A stretch of 64,000 nt of DNA, taken from Alteromonas sp. V450. Lineage in GTDB: Bacteria > Pseudomonadota > Gammaproteobacteria > Enterobacterales > Alteromonadaceae. Location of the stretch: NCBI RefSeq assembly GCF_001885075.1, contig NZ_MODU01000004.1, positions 868,001 to 932,000 of the forward strand, read 5' to 3'. Of the stretch, positions 53,056-64,000 are shown piece by piece (position 1 is the stretch's first letter; each line of letters starts with the position of its first letter). Made by a program: the position numbers and the translations under genes. The notes beneath the pieces were generated by a model, which saw only the letters and a list, made by a program, of their open reading frames with translations, was not told the DNA's origin and did no database searches.

Positions 53056-53946
53056 TTAAAGTCGTTGCGTGACTGGATAAGCATTGGGGTACCCATTTTC
53101 TTTTAACTGTTCTAGAACTTCGGCAACGGTGGCACTATCAAAGATAGGACCCAGTTGAAGCTTGTATAGATTGTCACGAAGAGGAAGGTGCGCAGGAATT
53201 TGATATAGCGCAGAAAGTACATTCGAAATCGATTTTGCTTTATCAGCGTCTGATAGGGCGGCTACTTGTATAAAAATTGCTTCCTTTGCGGACACTTCTG
53301 GTTGTTCAGTTTCTGGAACGGCAGTTAACGTTTGTGGCCGTTCCACTGCGGCAATACCCAAGTATTCGTCGTAGCTTACGGTTGGTTTATTGCCAACTGT
53401 CACGTTGTTGCCTTCGTCAAAGTGGATAACCTCCAGCTTCACTTTCGCGGTGCCTTTATTGTGATAATCAAGCTTAACGGCAGCTGCATAAGACAAGTCT
53501 ATAATTCGACCATCGTGAAATGGGCCTCGGTCGTTAACGCGAACAATGGCCTGCTTGTTGTTTTCCAAATTAGTCACGCGAACATAAGAAGGTAATGGCA
53601 GCGTTTTGTGTGCGGCGCTCATTGCAAACATATTGTATGTTTCACCATTAGACGTTAAGTGGCCGTGGAATTTTTGGCCGTACCAACTCGCATAGCCAAT
53701 TTCTTCATACCCTTTACCGCTATTCATGGGAGTATAGTGTTTCCCAAGTACCTTGTAGGGCCTGCTGTTAAACATGCGGTATGCCTCGTATTTCGGCACA
53801 GCATCGAGGGTTTCTGGTACTTTGGATACGTGGTTTGGCGCAGAATCTTTTTCTTGCTTATAACGGCCTGAAGGAGGTGACTGACAACCGTTAAGCAGAA
53901 GTGCAATAGCACATATACAGAAAATTGTGGTTAACTGACCCAACAT
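53056..53946 (-). CDS. rlpA: RlpA-type septal lytic transglycosylase, lipoprotein
   Basis: The protein has 296 aa. Lipobox LLLNGC (acylated Cys near 21). Double-psi beta-barrel with IGYASWYGQKFHGHLTSNGETYNMFAMSAAHKTLPLPSYVRVTNLENN-like sequence and VNDRGPFHDGRIIDLSYAAA including the catalytic Asp. A C-terminal SPOR domain (about 222-296, IFIQVAALSDADKAKSI) binds denuded septal glycan. It is 5 bp downstream of rodA. Confidence 0.95.
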   Translation of the reverse strand: MLGQLTTIFCICAIALLLNGCQSPPSGRYKQEKDSAPNHVSKVPETLDAVPKYEAYRMFNSRPYKVLGKHYTPMNSGKGYEEIGYASWYGQKFHGHLTSNGETYNMFAMSAAHKTLPLPSYVRVTNLENNKQAIVRVNDRGPFHDGRIIDLSYAAAVKLDYHNKGTAKVKLEVIHFDEGNNVTVGNKPTVSYDEYLGIAAVERPQTLTAVPETEQPEVSAKEAIFIQVAALSDADKAKSISNVLSALYQIPAHLPLRDNLYKLQLGPIFDSATVAEVLEQLKENGYPNAYPVTQRL

Positions 53947-53951
53947 GCGGC

Positions 53952-55067
53952 TTACCTAGACATTAATCGTTTTTGCGTGGCAATAGACATAAGAATGCCA
54001 AACCCAGCCATTAATGTCACCATGGATGTGCCTCCATAACTCACCAAGGGGAGTGGGACGCCAACAACAGGGAGCAATCCTGAAACCATTCCCATGTTTA
54101 CAAAAACATAAACAAAGAATGTCAACGTAATGCTGCCGCCTAGCAGTTTAGAATAGGCATCCTGTGCTCGGCTGGAAATGATAAGGCCGCGAAGAATGAT
54201 AAAAATATAAATTGATAACAGCACCATAACGCCGGTTAACCCAAATTCTTCGCTATAGACTGAAAAAATGAAATCAGTATGACGTTCAGGTAAAAATTCG
54301 AGTTGAGACTGTGTTCCCTGCAACCAACCTTTTCCTTCAAGACCACCAGAACCGATGGCAATTTTAGATTGGATAATATGATAGCCAGAACCGAGGGGGT
54401 CACTTTCAGGATTCAGAAAAGTGAGTACCCGTTGCTTTTGATACTCCTTCATTAAAAAGAACCACATGACAGGTGCAAATGCCCCGCCTAAACCAATAAG
54501 AATAGAAATTAAACGCCAACTCATTCCAGATAGAAAAATGGCAAAAACTCCCGAACTAGCAATAAGCAAAGAGGTGCCCAGATCCGGTTGTTTGGCAATA
54601 AGTATGGTTGGGACTATCACCAGTACAAAACCAATTATAATGTTGGTTGTTGTGGGGGGTAGGGTGAACTTGCTGATATACCAAGCAACCATCATGGGAA
54701 CGGCGAGTTTCATGAGCTCTGAAGGCTGGAAACGAATAAAACCTAAGTCGAGCCACCTTTGTGCACCTTTACCCATATCGCCAAAAAGTAATACGGCTAT
54801 AAGCATTAATAGGCCTCCAACGAATGCATATACCGATAATCGACGATAAAACCCAGGTGGAAGTTGCGCAAGACCAAACATAACGACAAAACTAAGCCCT
54901 AAACGCGTGAATTGACGTTCCATTTGTCCCATGTCTTGTCCTGACGCTGAGTAAAGTGTGAAAAGCCCAACGCCACTTAATACAAGTAGCCCAAGTAGCA
55001 TCCAACCGTCAATGTGAATACGCTGAAGCAAACTTATTTTGTTTGGGTTTATGGTTGTACGTTTCAT
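53952..55067 (-). CDS. rodA: Rod-shape glycosyltransferase RodA (SEDS family)
   Basis: The protein has 371 aa and about ten membrane helices. SEDS motifs ARQPDLGTSLL-like (AKQPDLGTSLLIASSGVFAIFLSG), GWLQGTQSQLEFLPERHTDFIFSVYSEEFGL, GLLPVVGVPLPLVSYGGTSM. It polymerises glycan together with PBP2. The start overlaps the mrdA stop by ATGA. Confidence 0.97.
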   Translation of the reverse strand: MKRTTINPNKISLLQRIHIDGWMLLGLLVLSGVGLFTLYSASGQDMGQMERQFTRLGLSFVVMFGLAQLPPGFYRRLSVYAFVGGLLMLIAVLLFGDMGKGAQRWLDLGFIRFQPSELMKLAVPMMVAWYISKFTLPPTTTNIIIGFVLVIVPTILIAKQPDLGTSLLIASSGVFAIFLSGMSWRLISILIGLGGAFAPVMWFFLMKEYQKQRVLTFLNPESDPLGSGYHIIQSKIAIGSGGLEGKGWLQGTQSQLEFLPERHTDFIFSVYSEEFGLTGVMVLLSIYIFIILRGLIISSRAQDAYSKLLGGSITLTFFVYVFVNMGMVSGLLPVVGVPLPLVSYGGTSMVTLMAGFGILMSIATQKRLMSR

Positions 55068-56980
55068 TGAGAGGCTCTGACTATCGTATCGTCTACCGAC
55101 GATGCATGGGTAGTTTGTTCAAACTCACGATCGCGGAAATAAAAATCCATAATTTGACGTGCTACAGGGGCTGCATTTTTACTACCACCTCCCACGTTTT
55201 CAAGTACAACAGTGACTGAAATTTCGGGAGCGTTAAATGGTGCGTAGCCAACATACATTGCATTGTCACGCAGCCGCTCATCAACTTTTTCCGCATCATA
55301 TTTTTCATTTTGCCCTACGGTAAAAAGCTGAGCGGTGCCTGTTTTACCCGCAGAGTCGTAGAGTGTATCTGCAAACGCGTGGCGAGCGCCGCCCTCAGTG
55401 CCGCTTACCACGTCTCGCATGGCTTGCAGAATGACGTCTAAGTTTTCCTCGTTTTTAAATTCAATTGGGCGCAGCGTTTTCAGCGGGATCACGTCAACTG
55501 TGTTATCTGGCTTCATGAAGCCTCGAATGAGTTGTGGAACAAAACGTTCGCCTCTGTTAATTAATGCATTTACAGCATGATTTAATTGAATAGGCGTTGT
55601 TGTCCAATAGCTCTGACCAATACCTACTGGAATTGTATCCCCTATGTACCAAGGCTCATTGAAGCGGGCTTTTTTCCAGCCTCTGCTTGGCATGTTCGCA
55701 TCAGACTCTTCGTATAAATCAATACCGGTGAAGTCACCAAAACCAAATTCATACATTGCCTCGCTAATCTTGTCGATACCGAGTTTGTAAGCGAGATCAT
55801 AATAAAATGTATCGCAAGACACCTCTATTGCTTTTGATACATTAACGTCACCATGGCCCCATCTGCGCCAGTCTCTCCAAACGTGAGACACATTGGGTAG
55901 CGAATACTTTCCGTTGTCGGCAATACTGTATTGTGGTGTAATAATCCCTTCTTCTAAACCTAAAAGCCCTAAGTGAGGCTTAATTGTTGATGCTGGAGGA
56001 TACTGCCCTTGGGTTGCGCGGTTTATTAACGGTCTGTCGGGCGAATTCAGGAGTGCTGAGTAATTGGTTCTACTGATGCCGTGAACAAAAAGGTTTGGAT
56101 CGTAACTTGGGTTTGAATACAGCGCTAACACACCACCTGTTTTTACATCAGTGACAACAATGGCACCACGCATATCGGATATGATTCGCTGTGCTTCTAA
56201 CTGCAACGCCATGTCTAAGTTCAAAACGATATCTTTTCCAGGGGTGGGCGGCTCTACGTTAAGTACGCGTATTATTCTACCTTGGTTATTCACCTCAACC
56301 TGCTGATATCCAACTTGGCCATGGAGCAATTCTTCGTGATATTTTTCAATACCCAGCTTTCCAATATCATGAGTAGCCGCATAGTTATCTTCCAAGCCGG
56401 CTTCAACAAGCTTTTGTAAATCGCGTTTGTTTATCCGCGCAACGTAGCCAAGGGCATGAGTGAGCGTGTCTTTGTAAGGATAATGTCGCGCAAGGCGAGC
56501 TTCCACACTCACACCGGGAAATTTATGTTTGTTCGCTGAAAATAGCGCAACATCTTCTTCACTTAACTGAGTGCGAAGTGCAATGGGTTTGAAGCGACGC
56601 GTTCCTTTAAGCGAGCTTTGAAAGCGTTCGAGCTCGTCGCTTGTTATTCCCATTAATTCAGTAAGTTCAACGAGAGTGTGTTGTACGTCATCCACTTGTT
56701 CAGGAATAATTTCTAAACTAAAAACGGGGCGGTTTTCAGCAAGCAGTACCCCGTTTCTATCATAGATAAGGCCTCGATTTGGCGCCACGGGCAGCACTTT
56801 TATCCGATTGCCGTTAGAGCGGGTTTGATAATCTTCGTATTGAGTAACTTGCAGAGAGTACAGATTGTTTAGAACAATCCCAAGCATCGCTATTACTATG
56901 ATAAACGCAATAGACGCACGTCGTGCAAACAAATTTGCTTCGGCTGAATGGTCGCGAATGGTTTGACGTTTTCTTTGCAT
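55064..56980 (-). CDS. mrdA: Penicillin-binding protein 2
   Basis: The protein has 638 aa. N-terminal membrane anchor (about 25-45), pedestal domain and transpeptidase domain with S-x-x-K in YPPASTIKPHL, S-x-D in EVSCDTFYYDLAYKLG and K-T-G in DSAGKTGTAQ. It is the elongation-specific transpeptidase and RodA partner. GGAAGGAA precedes the ATG. It is 31 bp after rlmH. Confidence 0.97.
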   Translation of the reverse strand: MQRKRQTIRDHSAEANLFARRASIAFIIVIAMLGIVLNNLYSLQVTQYEDYQTRSNGNRIKVLPVAPNRGLIYDRNGVLLAENRPVFSLEIIPEQVDDVQHTLVELTELMGITSDELERFQSSLKGTRRFKPIALRTQLSEEDVALFSANKHKFPGVSVEARLARHYPYKDTLTHALGYVARINKRDLQKLVEAGLEDNYAATHDIGKLGIEKYHEELLHGQVGYQQVEVNNQGRIIRVLNVEPPTPGKDIVLNLDMALQLEAQRIISDMRGAIVVTDVKTGGVLALYSNPSYDPNLFVHGISRTNYSALLNSPDRPLINRATQGQYPPASTIKPHLGLLGLEEGIITPQYSIADNGKYSLPNVSHVWRDWRRWGHGDVNVSKAIEVSCDTFYYDLAYKLGIDKISEAMYEFGFGDFTGIDLYEESDANMPSRGWKKARFNEPWYIGDTIPVGIGQSYWTTTPIQLNHAVNALINRGERFVPQLIRGFMKPDNTVDVIPLKTLRPIEFKNEENLDVILQAMRDVVSGTEGGARHAFADTLYDSAGKTGTAQLFTVGQNEKYDAEKVDERLRDNAMYVGYAPFNAPEISVTVVLENVGGGSKNAAPVARQIMDFYFRDREFEQTTHASSVDDTIVRASQ

Positions 56981-57011
56981 TTCCTTCCCTTGCTATAGCA
57001 ATTTACTTTGC

Positions 57012-57482
57012 TTACTCGCGGTGATATGGATGGTTTTGCGTGACTGACCACGCTCGATACAAACTTTCCGTCAAAATAATACGCACTAGTGGATGGGGAA
57101 GCGTTAACGCAGACAATGACCACTTCTGTTCCGAGGCGGCAATGCACTCAGGAGCCAGTCCTTCTGGTCCGCCAATGAGTAGGCTAACGTCTCTGCCATC
57201 CATTTTCCATATATCAAGCTGTTTAGCGAGTGTAGGTGTATCCCAAGGTTTACCCGTTACCTCGAGTGTAACTATACGGTTTCCTTTTGGAATTGCCGCT
57301 AGCATTAACTCGCCTTCTTTTTCGAGTATGCGTTTAATATCCGCATTTTTACCCCGCTTTCCCGCGGGAATTTCAGTAAAGCTGACAGGCATATCGCTGG
57401 GGAATCGACGAAGAAACTCGTTAACGCCAGTGTTTACCCAATCAGGCATTTTTGTGCCTACTGCAACAATTTGTATACGCAC
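57012..57482 (-). CDS. rlmH: 23S rRNA (pseudouridine1915-N3)-methyltransferase
   Basis: The protein has 156 aa (E. coli 155) and is a SPOUT methyltransferase: [16 protein letters not shown]-type start, [23 protein letters not shown] (SAM knot) and [26 protein letters not shown] chose GTG 57482 with AAAGGA 7-8 nt upstream over the longer frame, which adds non-homologous sequence. Confidence 0.95.
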   Translation of the reverse strand: MRIQIVAVGTKMPDWVNTGVNEFLRRFPSDMPVSFTEIPAGKRGKNADIKRILEKEGELMLAAIPKGNRIVTLEVTGKPWDTPTLAKQLDIWKMDGRDVSLLIGGPEGLAPECIAASEQKWSLSALTLPHPLVRIILTESLYRAWSVTQNHPYHRE

Positions 57483-57555
57483 ACTCGTTCCTTTACAGCA
57501 CTTGATACGGCGAGACAAAGCCCGCCACAAGCGTAATTACGGCTAAAAAACTAAA

Positions 57556-57885
57556 CTAAGACCACAATTTCTCTAGTTGGTAGAAGTCTCGGGTTTCATC
57601 TTGCATCACGTGTAAAATTACGTCGCCAAAATCAACCAATACCCATTCTCCGGTTTCTTTTCCTTCAACGCTATTTGCTGCATGACCAGCAGCTTTGGCC
57701 TCTACCACAACATTTTCAGCAATTGACGAAACATGACGTTTTGAGTTTCCTGAACAAATAATCATGGTATCGGTTATGGTTGATTTACCACGCACGTCTA
57801 ATTCAACGATGTCGCGTCCTTTCATATCGTCAATTTTGTCTTTTACAAATTGTTTGAGCTGTTGACTCTCCAAAGGTTTCCTCAC
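57556..57885 (-). CDS. rsfS: Ribosome silencing factor RsfS
   Basis: The protein has 109 aa: DIVELDVRGKSTITDTMIICSGNSKRHVSSIAENVV and WVLVDFGDVILHVM, followed by FYQLEKLW. It binds L14 on the 50S subunit and blocks subunit joining in starvation. It starts with GTG 5 bp after the nadD stop. Confidence 0.96.
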   Translation of the reverse strand: MRKPLESQQLKQFVKDKIDDMKGRDIVELDVRGKSTITDTMIICSGNSKRHVSSIAENVVVEAKAAGHAANSVEGKETGEWVLVDFGDVILHVMQDETRDFYQLEKLWS

Positions 57886-57889
57886 TTAC

Positions 57890-58609
57890 TTAACTTTTAT
57901 AAAGTTCATTTTCTTTAATGTATTTACGAACACTATCTGGCACCCATTCATGAAGAAGCGGCATGTGACCATTATGTTCATCGAGTGTTGTATCTGAAAG
58001 CGTTGCGACTTCTCCGGTAGAGCCGAAAGCGTTGCGCAGCGCGGTAGATGAAATAGCGTAAAGTGGTGTGTCTAAAAGCAGTACACAACCGTTGGGCCTG
58101 TCGTGAATAGCATCGATGTCACACGTTGCGTGCTTATCTAACCACGCCTGAATTATAGGGGGAGGCGAAAAAGTCTCATCGTGTCTTCGCATTACCACTA
58201 TATGGCAAAATGCTAATAACTGTTCCCACTCATACCATTTATGAAGATTATACAGGGAATCTGCGCCAATGAAAAAACAGATTGTATCACCCGATGCATC
58301 TTTTAAGGCTTTTAACGTTTTTACCGTATACGACGGAGAAGGAAGCTGGAGTTCTATGAGTTCAGGCTTTAGCCTTGGGTTATCATTACAGCAGAGTTGA
58401 ACCATGTTTACACGATGCTGGTCGCTGACATTTACAGATTTGTGTGGGGCAAGTTTACATGGCATTAAATAAACGGTTTGAATGTTCAATGCATCTGCCG
58501 TGTTGAGCGCGCCATTAATATGACCAAGGTGAGGTGGGTTGAACGTGCCGCCTAGAATGGCCTTGCACTTAGTCTGACGATGGCTGCGGCTTTCTCTATG
58601 GTTGAACAT
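57890..58609 (-). CDS. nadD: Nicotinate-nucleotide adenylyltransferase
   Basis: The protein has 239 aa. Nucleotidyltransferase motif GGTFNPPHLGHI (HxGH), PCKLAPHK, FFIGADSLYNLHKW and the C-terminal ISSTALRNA (ISxTxxR). It makes deamido-NAD in NAD synthesis. The first ~17 residues (MFNHRESRSHRQTKCK) are an extension before the domain with no alternative start seen. Confidence 0.95.
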   Translation of the reverse strand: MFNHRESRSHRQTKCKAILGGTFNPPHLGHINGALNTADALNIQTVYLMPCKLAPHKSVNVSDQHRVNMVQLCCNDNPRLKPELIELQLPSPSYTVKTLKALKDASGDTICFFIGADSLYNLHKWYEWEQLLAFCHIVVMRRHDETFSPPPIIQAWLDKHATCDIDAIHDRPNGCVLLLDTPLYAISSTALRNAFGSTGEVATLSDTTLDEHNGHMPLLHEWVPDSVRKYIKENELYKS

Positions 58610-58625
58610 AGTATTGATAAACTCG

Positions 58626-59654
58626 TTACGCTGATAAAAAAGGGATGCGCCGAAGGTCTGTTCCCAAAAACATCATACATAGATGACATAGCTCGACATA
58701 AGGTCGAGCGATGACGTTTTGCTTAAACGCATGGTCGGCTTTTGACAAAGCGTTTTGTATATCTTCAAGCTGTTCAAAGCATAGTCTGTGCAATGCATTT
58801 TGATAAAAAGCCTGTCGATTTCGCCAAATGCCAAATTTTTGCCATTGAATGGGGGCGCCGTCTTGCATGGCGACTTTTAATTTCCACAGCTGATCCCACT
58901 CTCGCATGAGTGCCCAAATAATAATATTGGGTTCAAGGCCTTCACTTTCTAGCCTGTAGAGCATTTTTATGCAGCGGTTAGCATCACCACTCAGCATAAC
59001 GTCTATTAGTTGGAAAACGTTATAGCGCGACTGATCAACCATGGCTTGTTCAATTTGGGTTTCAGAAACAGTCTGAGAAGGGAAAAGCAACGCTAACTTG
59101 TCGATTTCTTGTTTTGCTGCAAGCATATTGCCTTCACAAAAGTCGCTAATCATCTTTACGCCAGCTGGCGAGATACTTAGACTATGCTTAACTAGCTGCT
59201 GATTAATCCATTGATTTAGTTGTTTACCTTCAAGAGGGTAACACAATATCGAAGCACCAATATCGTCGAGTACTTTGTACCATTTTCCCCGTTGGACATC
59301 TTTGCCTATTTTAGGCCCGTGAACCAACAGCAGAAGGTCGGGATTGAGCGACGCTGCAACTTCTTGAAGTACTTTGCTTCCTTCGGCCCCTGGCTTGCCT
59401 GTTGGTAGCTCTAGCTCAATAAACTGCTGACTTGAAAATAGCGACATGCTTTGCGTCGCTTCTATTAGACTTGCCCAAGAAAAGCCACTTTCAGCAACTA
59501 AAACCGTTCTTTCTTCAAACCCCAAAGTCTTGGCCTTTTGCCGTATTTGCTCGATGACCTCGAATTTCTGTTGAGGCTCATCACCGAATACCAAGTAACA
59601 AGGCCTTAAGTTTTTGTTTATGTCTTGAAAGAACTGGTTTGGGTAAATTTGCAT
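58626..59654 (-). CDS. holA: DNA polymerase III delta subunit
   Basis: The protein has 342 aa (E. coli 343). Clamp-loader fold: QIYPNQFFQDINKNLRPCYLVFGDEP, LLLVHGPKIGKDVQRGKWYKVLDDIG, GNMLAAKQEIDKLALL and ARPYVELCHLCMMF. Delta opens the beta clamp. ATG 59654 lies 16 bp after the lptE stop. A frame extending 99 bp upstream would run through lptE and is rejected. Confidence 0.95.
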   Translation of the reverse strand: MQIYPNQFFQDINKNLRPCYLVFGDEPQQKFEVIEQIRQKAKTLGFEERTVLVAESGFSWASLIEATQSMSLFSSQQFIELELPTGKPGAEGSKVLQEVAASLNPDLLLLVHGPKIGKDVQRGKWYKVLDDIGASILCYPLEGKQLNQWINQQLVKHSLSISPAGVKMISDFCEGNMLAAKQEIDKLALLFPSQTVSETQIEQAMVDQSRYNVFQLIDVMLSGDANRCIKMLYRLESEGLEPNIIIWALMREWDQLWKLKVAMQDGAPIQWQKFGIWRNRQAFYQNALHRLCFEQLEDIQNALSKADHAFKQNVIARPYVELCHLCMMFLGTDLRRIPFLSA

Positions 59655-59670
59655 AGACGGGTTAGCGCTA

Positions 59671-60189
59671 TTAATTCGCGCTGGTCGCGGCGACAGCTTG
59701 GCTAGACAATCTGCGAATGATGATGTCGGCTGCTTCATCTCGCATTTCATCAAGCATTAATTCTAGTTCTCGAGATTTCGCCAACACTTGGTCGGGATCA
59801 TCTTGATAGTCTCTTACTACCTCAAACTGTGCCATCAACGCTTCTTTATTAGGGAATTGTACGCGGTATCTTACGACATAAATAAGCTCATACTCCGCAA
59901 CTTGCCCCGAAGGATAAACGGATAAAAGCTGTCTCTCTAGTTTCTCAGGAAGAAGATAAATATCAATTTTGTCGTTCACCGCTGAGTAGTCGTTGTCAAC
60001 GGATGATAATCCATACACGTTTAATTGCTTTTTAAGCGCACGCGCGAGAGGCGCATGCGCTCGAGCGCTTTCAATTGCAACTGAATTAATATTCTGTGGC
60101 AGCGATGGGGCGCTGCGCAAGTGAAAGCCGCAGCCCAATAACCAGGAACTGCAAACTAAAACAGCTGCAAACTGAAAGAGCTTTTTCAT
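59671..60189 (-). CDS. lptE: LPS-assembly lipoprotein LptE
   Basis: The protein has 172 aa. Lipobox WLLGC with GFHLRS directly after it, the typical LptE start. SVAIESARAHAPLARALKKQL and VRYRVQFPNKEAL-type strands follow. It plugs the LptD barrel in the outer membrane. It is between leuS and holA as in E. coli (11 bp after leuS). Confidence 0.93.
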   Translation of the reverse strand: MKKLFQFAAVLVCSSWLLGCGFHLRSAPSLPQNINSVAIESARAHAPLARALKKQLNVYGLSSVDNDYSAVNDKIDIYLLPEKLERQLLSVYPSGQVAEYELIYVVRYRVQFPNKEALMAQFEVVRDYQDDPDQVLAKSRELELMLDEMRDEAADIIIRRLSSQAVAATSAN

Positions 60190-60200
60190 TAAATGTTTAC

Positions 60201-63115
<2,915 letters not shown>

Positions 63116-63733
63116 TTAATTGTTGTCGCTAAATGCGGTTAGCGCATTTAGCTGCTGCGCCTGCACGTTATCAACCACGCGAACTAAATTGGCGGCGTCT
63201 TCGTTAGACGCTTTTTGGCCATTAAAGTGAATATTGCCTGAGGCGTGGTAGGTAAGGGTGACTTTAGTTTTCGGTTTGCGACCATCTTGTGTGTTTGCAT
63301 CCGATGACGTGCTCGATGCTATTGTGCTGAATTCCCATGTCAGTGCACCTGACATACCCATTTCTTGGAGCGGGCCTAAGCCACCTGTCATCACCACTTT
63401 TTTGTTCGGTTCAACATAGCTTACCTGCATATGCGCTGCACTCGCCGTGTCTGTCGTTTCACAGAAACAGCCACCAGCCTGCTCATCTATGCGCAAAGCA
63501 CCTTTCCACCATGTGTGGTCTTTCGGCCACCACATATCCACATGTTGAATAAAATGAGAGTACACGACCTCAACTGGCGCATAGCTTTCACTCTCATTGG
63601 TAATAGAAAACCCGGAGTTATCTGCGTAGTTAACGTCAGCCATACTTATTGAAGGAAATGCCGCACTCAGAACGGTTGCAAGGAAAGAGGAGGTGAGCAT
63701 GAGGGATGCGTGAGTCTTAAATTTTTTTGTCAT
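63116..63733 (-). CDS. Secreted SRPBCC/START-like protein
   Basis: The protein has 205 aa. Signal peptide (MTKKFKTHASLMLTSSFLATVLSAAFPSISMA-type, cleavage near SMA-DVNY). The mature part shows an AHSA1/START-like pattern: APVEVVYSHFIQHVDMWWPKDHTWWKGALRIDEQAGGCFCET, VVMTGGLGPLQEMGMSGALTWEF and KVTLTYHASGNI. Export of such a domain is uncommon. The ligand is unknown. ATG 63733 has AGGGT upstream; an ATG 24 bp earlier is also possible. Confidence 0.78.
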   Translation of the reverse strand: MTKKFKTHASLMLTSSFLATVLSAAFPSISMADVNYADNSGFSITNESESYAPVEVVYSHFIQHVDMWWPKDHTWWKGALRIDEQAGGCFCETTDTASAAHMQVSYVEPNKKVVMTGGLGPLQEMGMSGALTWEFSTIASSTSSDANTQDGRKPKTKVTLTYHASGNIHFNGQKASNEDAANLVRVVDNVQAQQLNALTAFSDNN

Positions 63734-63760
63734 TGTTATTACCCTGTCTTTATTCATTGG

Positions 63761-63993
63761 TTATTGCGCGCGAAATTTGGCAGCGTCGGTAAAACGCATT
63801 TCGGTCTTTTCCACTTTATAAGGTAATTTAAAGCAGCGTGTGTTGCTACATACTTTATGCTTTGCCGTTGCAGGTTCCTTCAACGTATTGTCTTTACCGC
63901 CTTTCTCATGACGCTATGGTCTAACAACGGGGCAGAAACAAATACATCGGTAGAATTGAGGTAAGTTGCCTCGTTATTAAACGCGCTAGAGAT
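63761..63993 (-). pseudogene. 3' part of a gene broken by a one-base deletion
   Basis: Two consecutive frames give protein-like sequence that reads continuously if one G is restored near 63898-63905. Upstream frame: STDVFVSAPLLDHSVMRK. Downstream frame: GGKDNTLKEPATAKHKVCSN, then TRCFKLPYKVEKTEMRFTDA to TAA at 63763-63761. As given, the downstream frame is closed by TAG at 63916-63914 and has no start. The C-x4-C motif with following Pro recalls periplasmic DsbD-N/thiol-related domains, but I do not assign a family. A second stop at 63996-63994 limits the upstream frame. It lies just upstream of the SRPBCC gene on the same strand. Confidence 0.5.
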
Positions 63994-64000
63994 TTAATTC

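Noticed and set aside
52902-53096. 64-codon minus-strand frame overlapping the rlpA end
   Set aside because: It overlaps the SPOR-domain coding end in another frame and has no start signal or family resemblance.

Overview
The window looks like a chromosomal segment of a marine gammaproteobacterium of the Alteromonadaceae, most likely Alteromonas. This is inferred from protein content and gene order: monomeric isocitrate dehydrogenase, BCCT transporter, a large TonB receptor next to a TPR sulfotransferase, PpsR/PpsA, an HflD-MnmA-PurB block, and the leuS-lptE-holA-nadD-rsfS-rlmH-mrdA-rodA-rlpA-dacA-lipBA block. GC is about 45% in the chromosomal stretch I counted. No database search was possible, so family calls rest on motifs and remembered homologues.

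Region 1 (about 78-5970) is a compact integrated element in the 3' end of the tmRNA gene ssrA. A 17-bp direct repeat of the ssrA end lies at 78-94 and at 5971-5987. All five of its genes are on the minus strand: a tyrosine integrase next to ssrA, an FRG-domain protein whose start overlaps the integrase stop, a serine resolvase with a res-like repeat cluster just upstream, a ParB/sulfiredoxin-fold protein, and a protein joining a uracil-DNA-glycosylase-like domain to a C-terminal HNH nuclease. It has no phage structural genes, relaxase or replication genes. It resembles a small satellite or defence island, and it is the most novel part of the window.

Region 2 (5971-9411) holds ssrA itself, an Old-Yellow-Enzyme family oxidoreductase, smpB (the tmRNA partner) and the divergent ratA-rnfH pair. 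Region 3 (9420-28900) is more accessory: a BCCT transporter with a MarR regulator, a TonB receptor followed by a TPR-sulfotransferase and a secreted TPR protein, the divergent ppsR/ppsA pair, a 49-codon small gene with its own terminator, an isoquinoline-oxidoreductase-like molybdenum hydroxylase pair, a PGPGW membrane protein, a GNAT, a RoxA-type ribosomal oxygenase and a free-standing class III nucleotidyl cyclase.

Region 4 (28987-43057) is housekeeping: purB-hflD-mnmA, rluE, monomeric icd, and an N-degron block (cspD, clpS-clpA, infA, aat-bpt, trxB) in which the two aminoacyl-tRNA-protein transferases that create N-degrons sit beside the ClpS adaptor and ClpA unfoldase that read them. A YfbV membrane protein follows.

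Region 5 (43140-49379) carries sprT (with an apparent ATT start), sppA, a DoxX protein, a nitroreductase, a DUF2797 protein and ansA. Region 6 (49565-62804) is one long minus-strand cell-envelope, lipoylation and ribosome-maturation block from leuS to lipA. The right edge has a secreted SRPBCC-like protein and the 3' part of a gene that appears broken by a one-base deletion.
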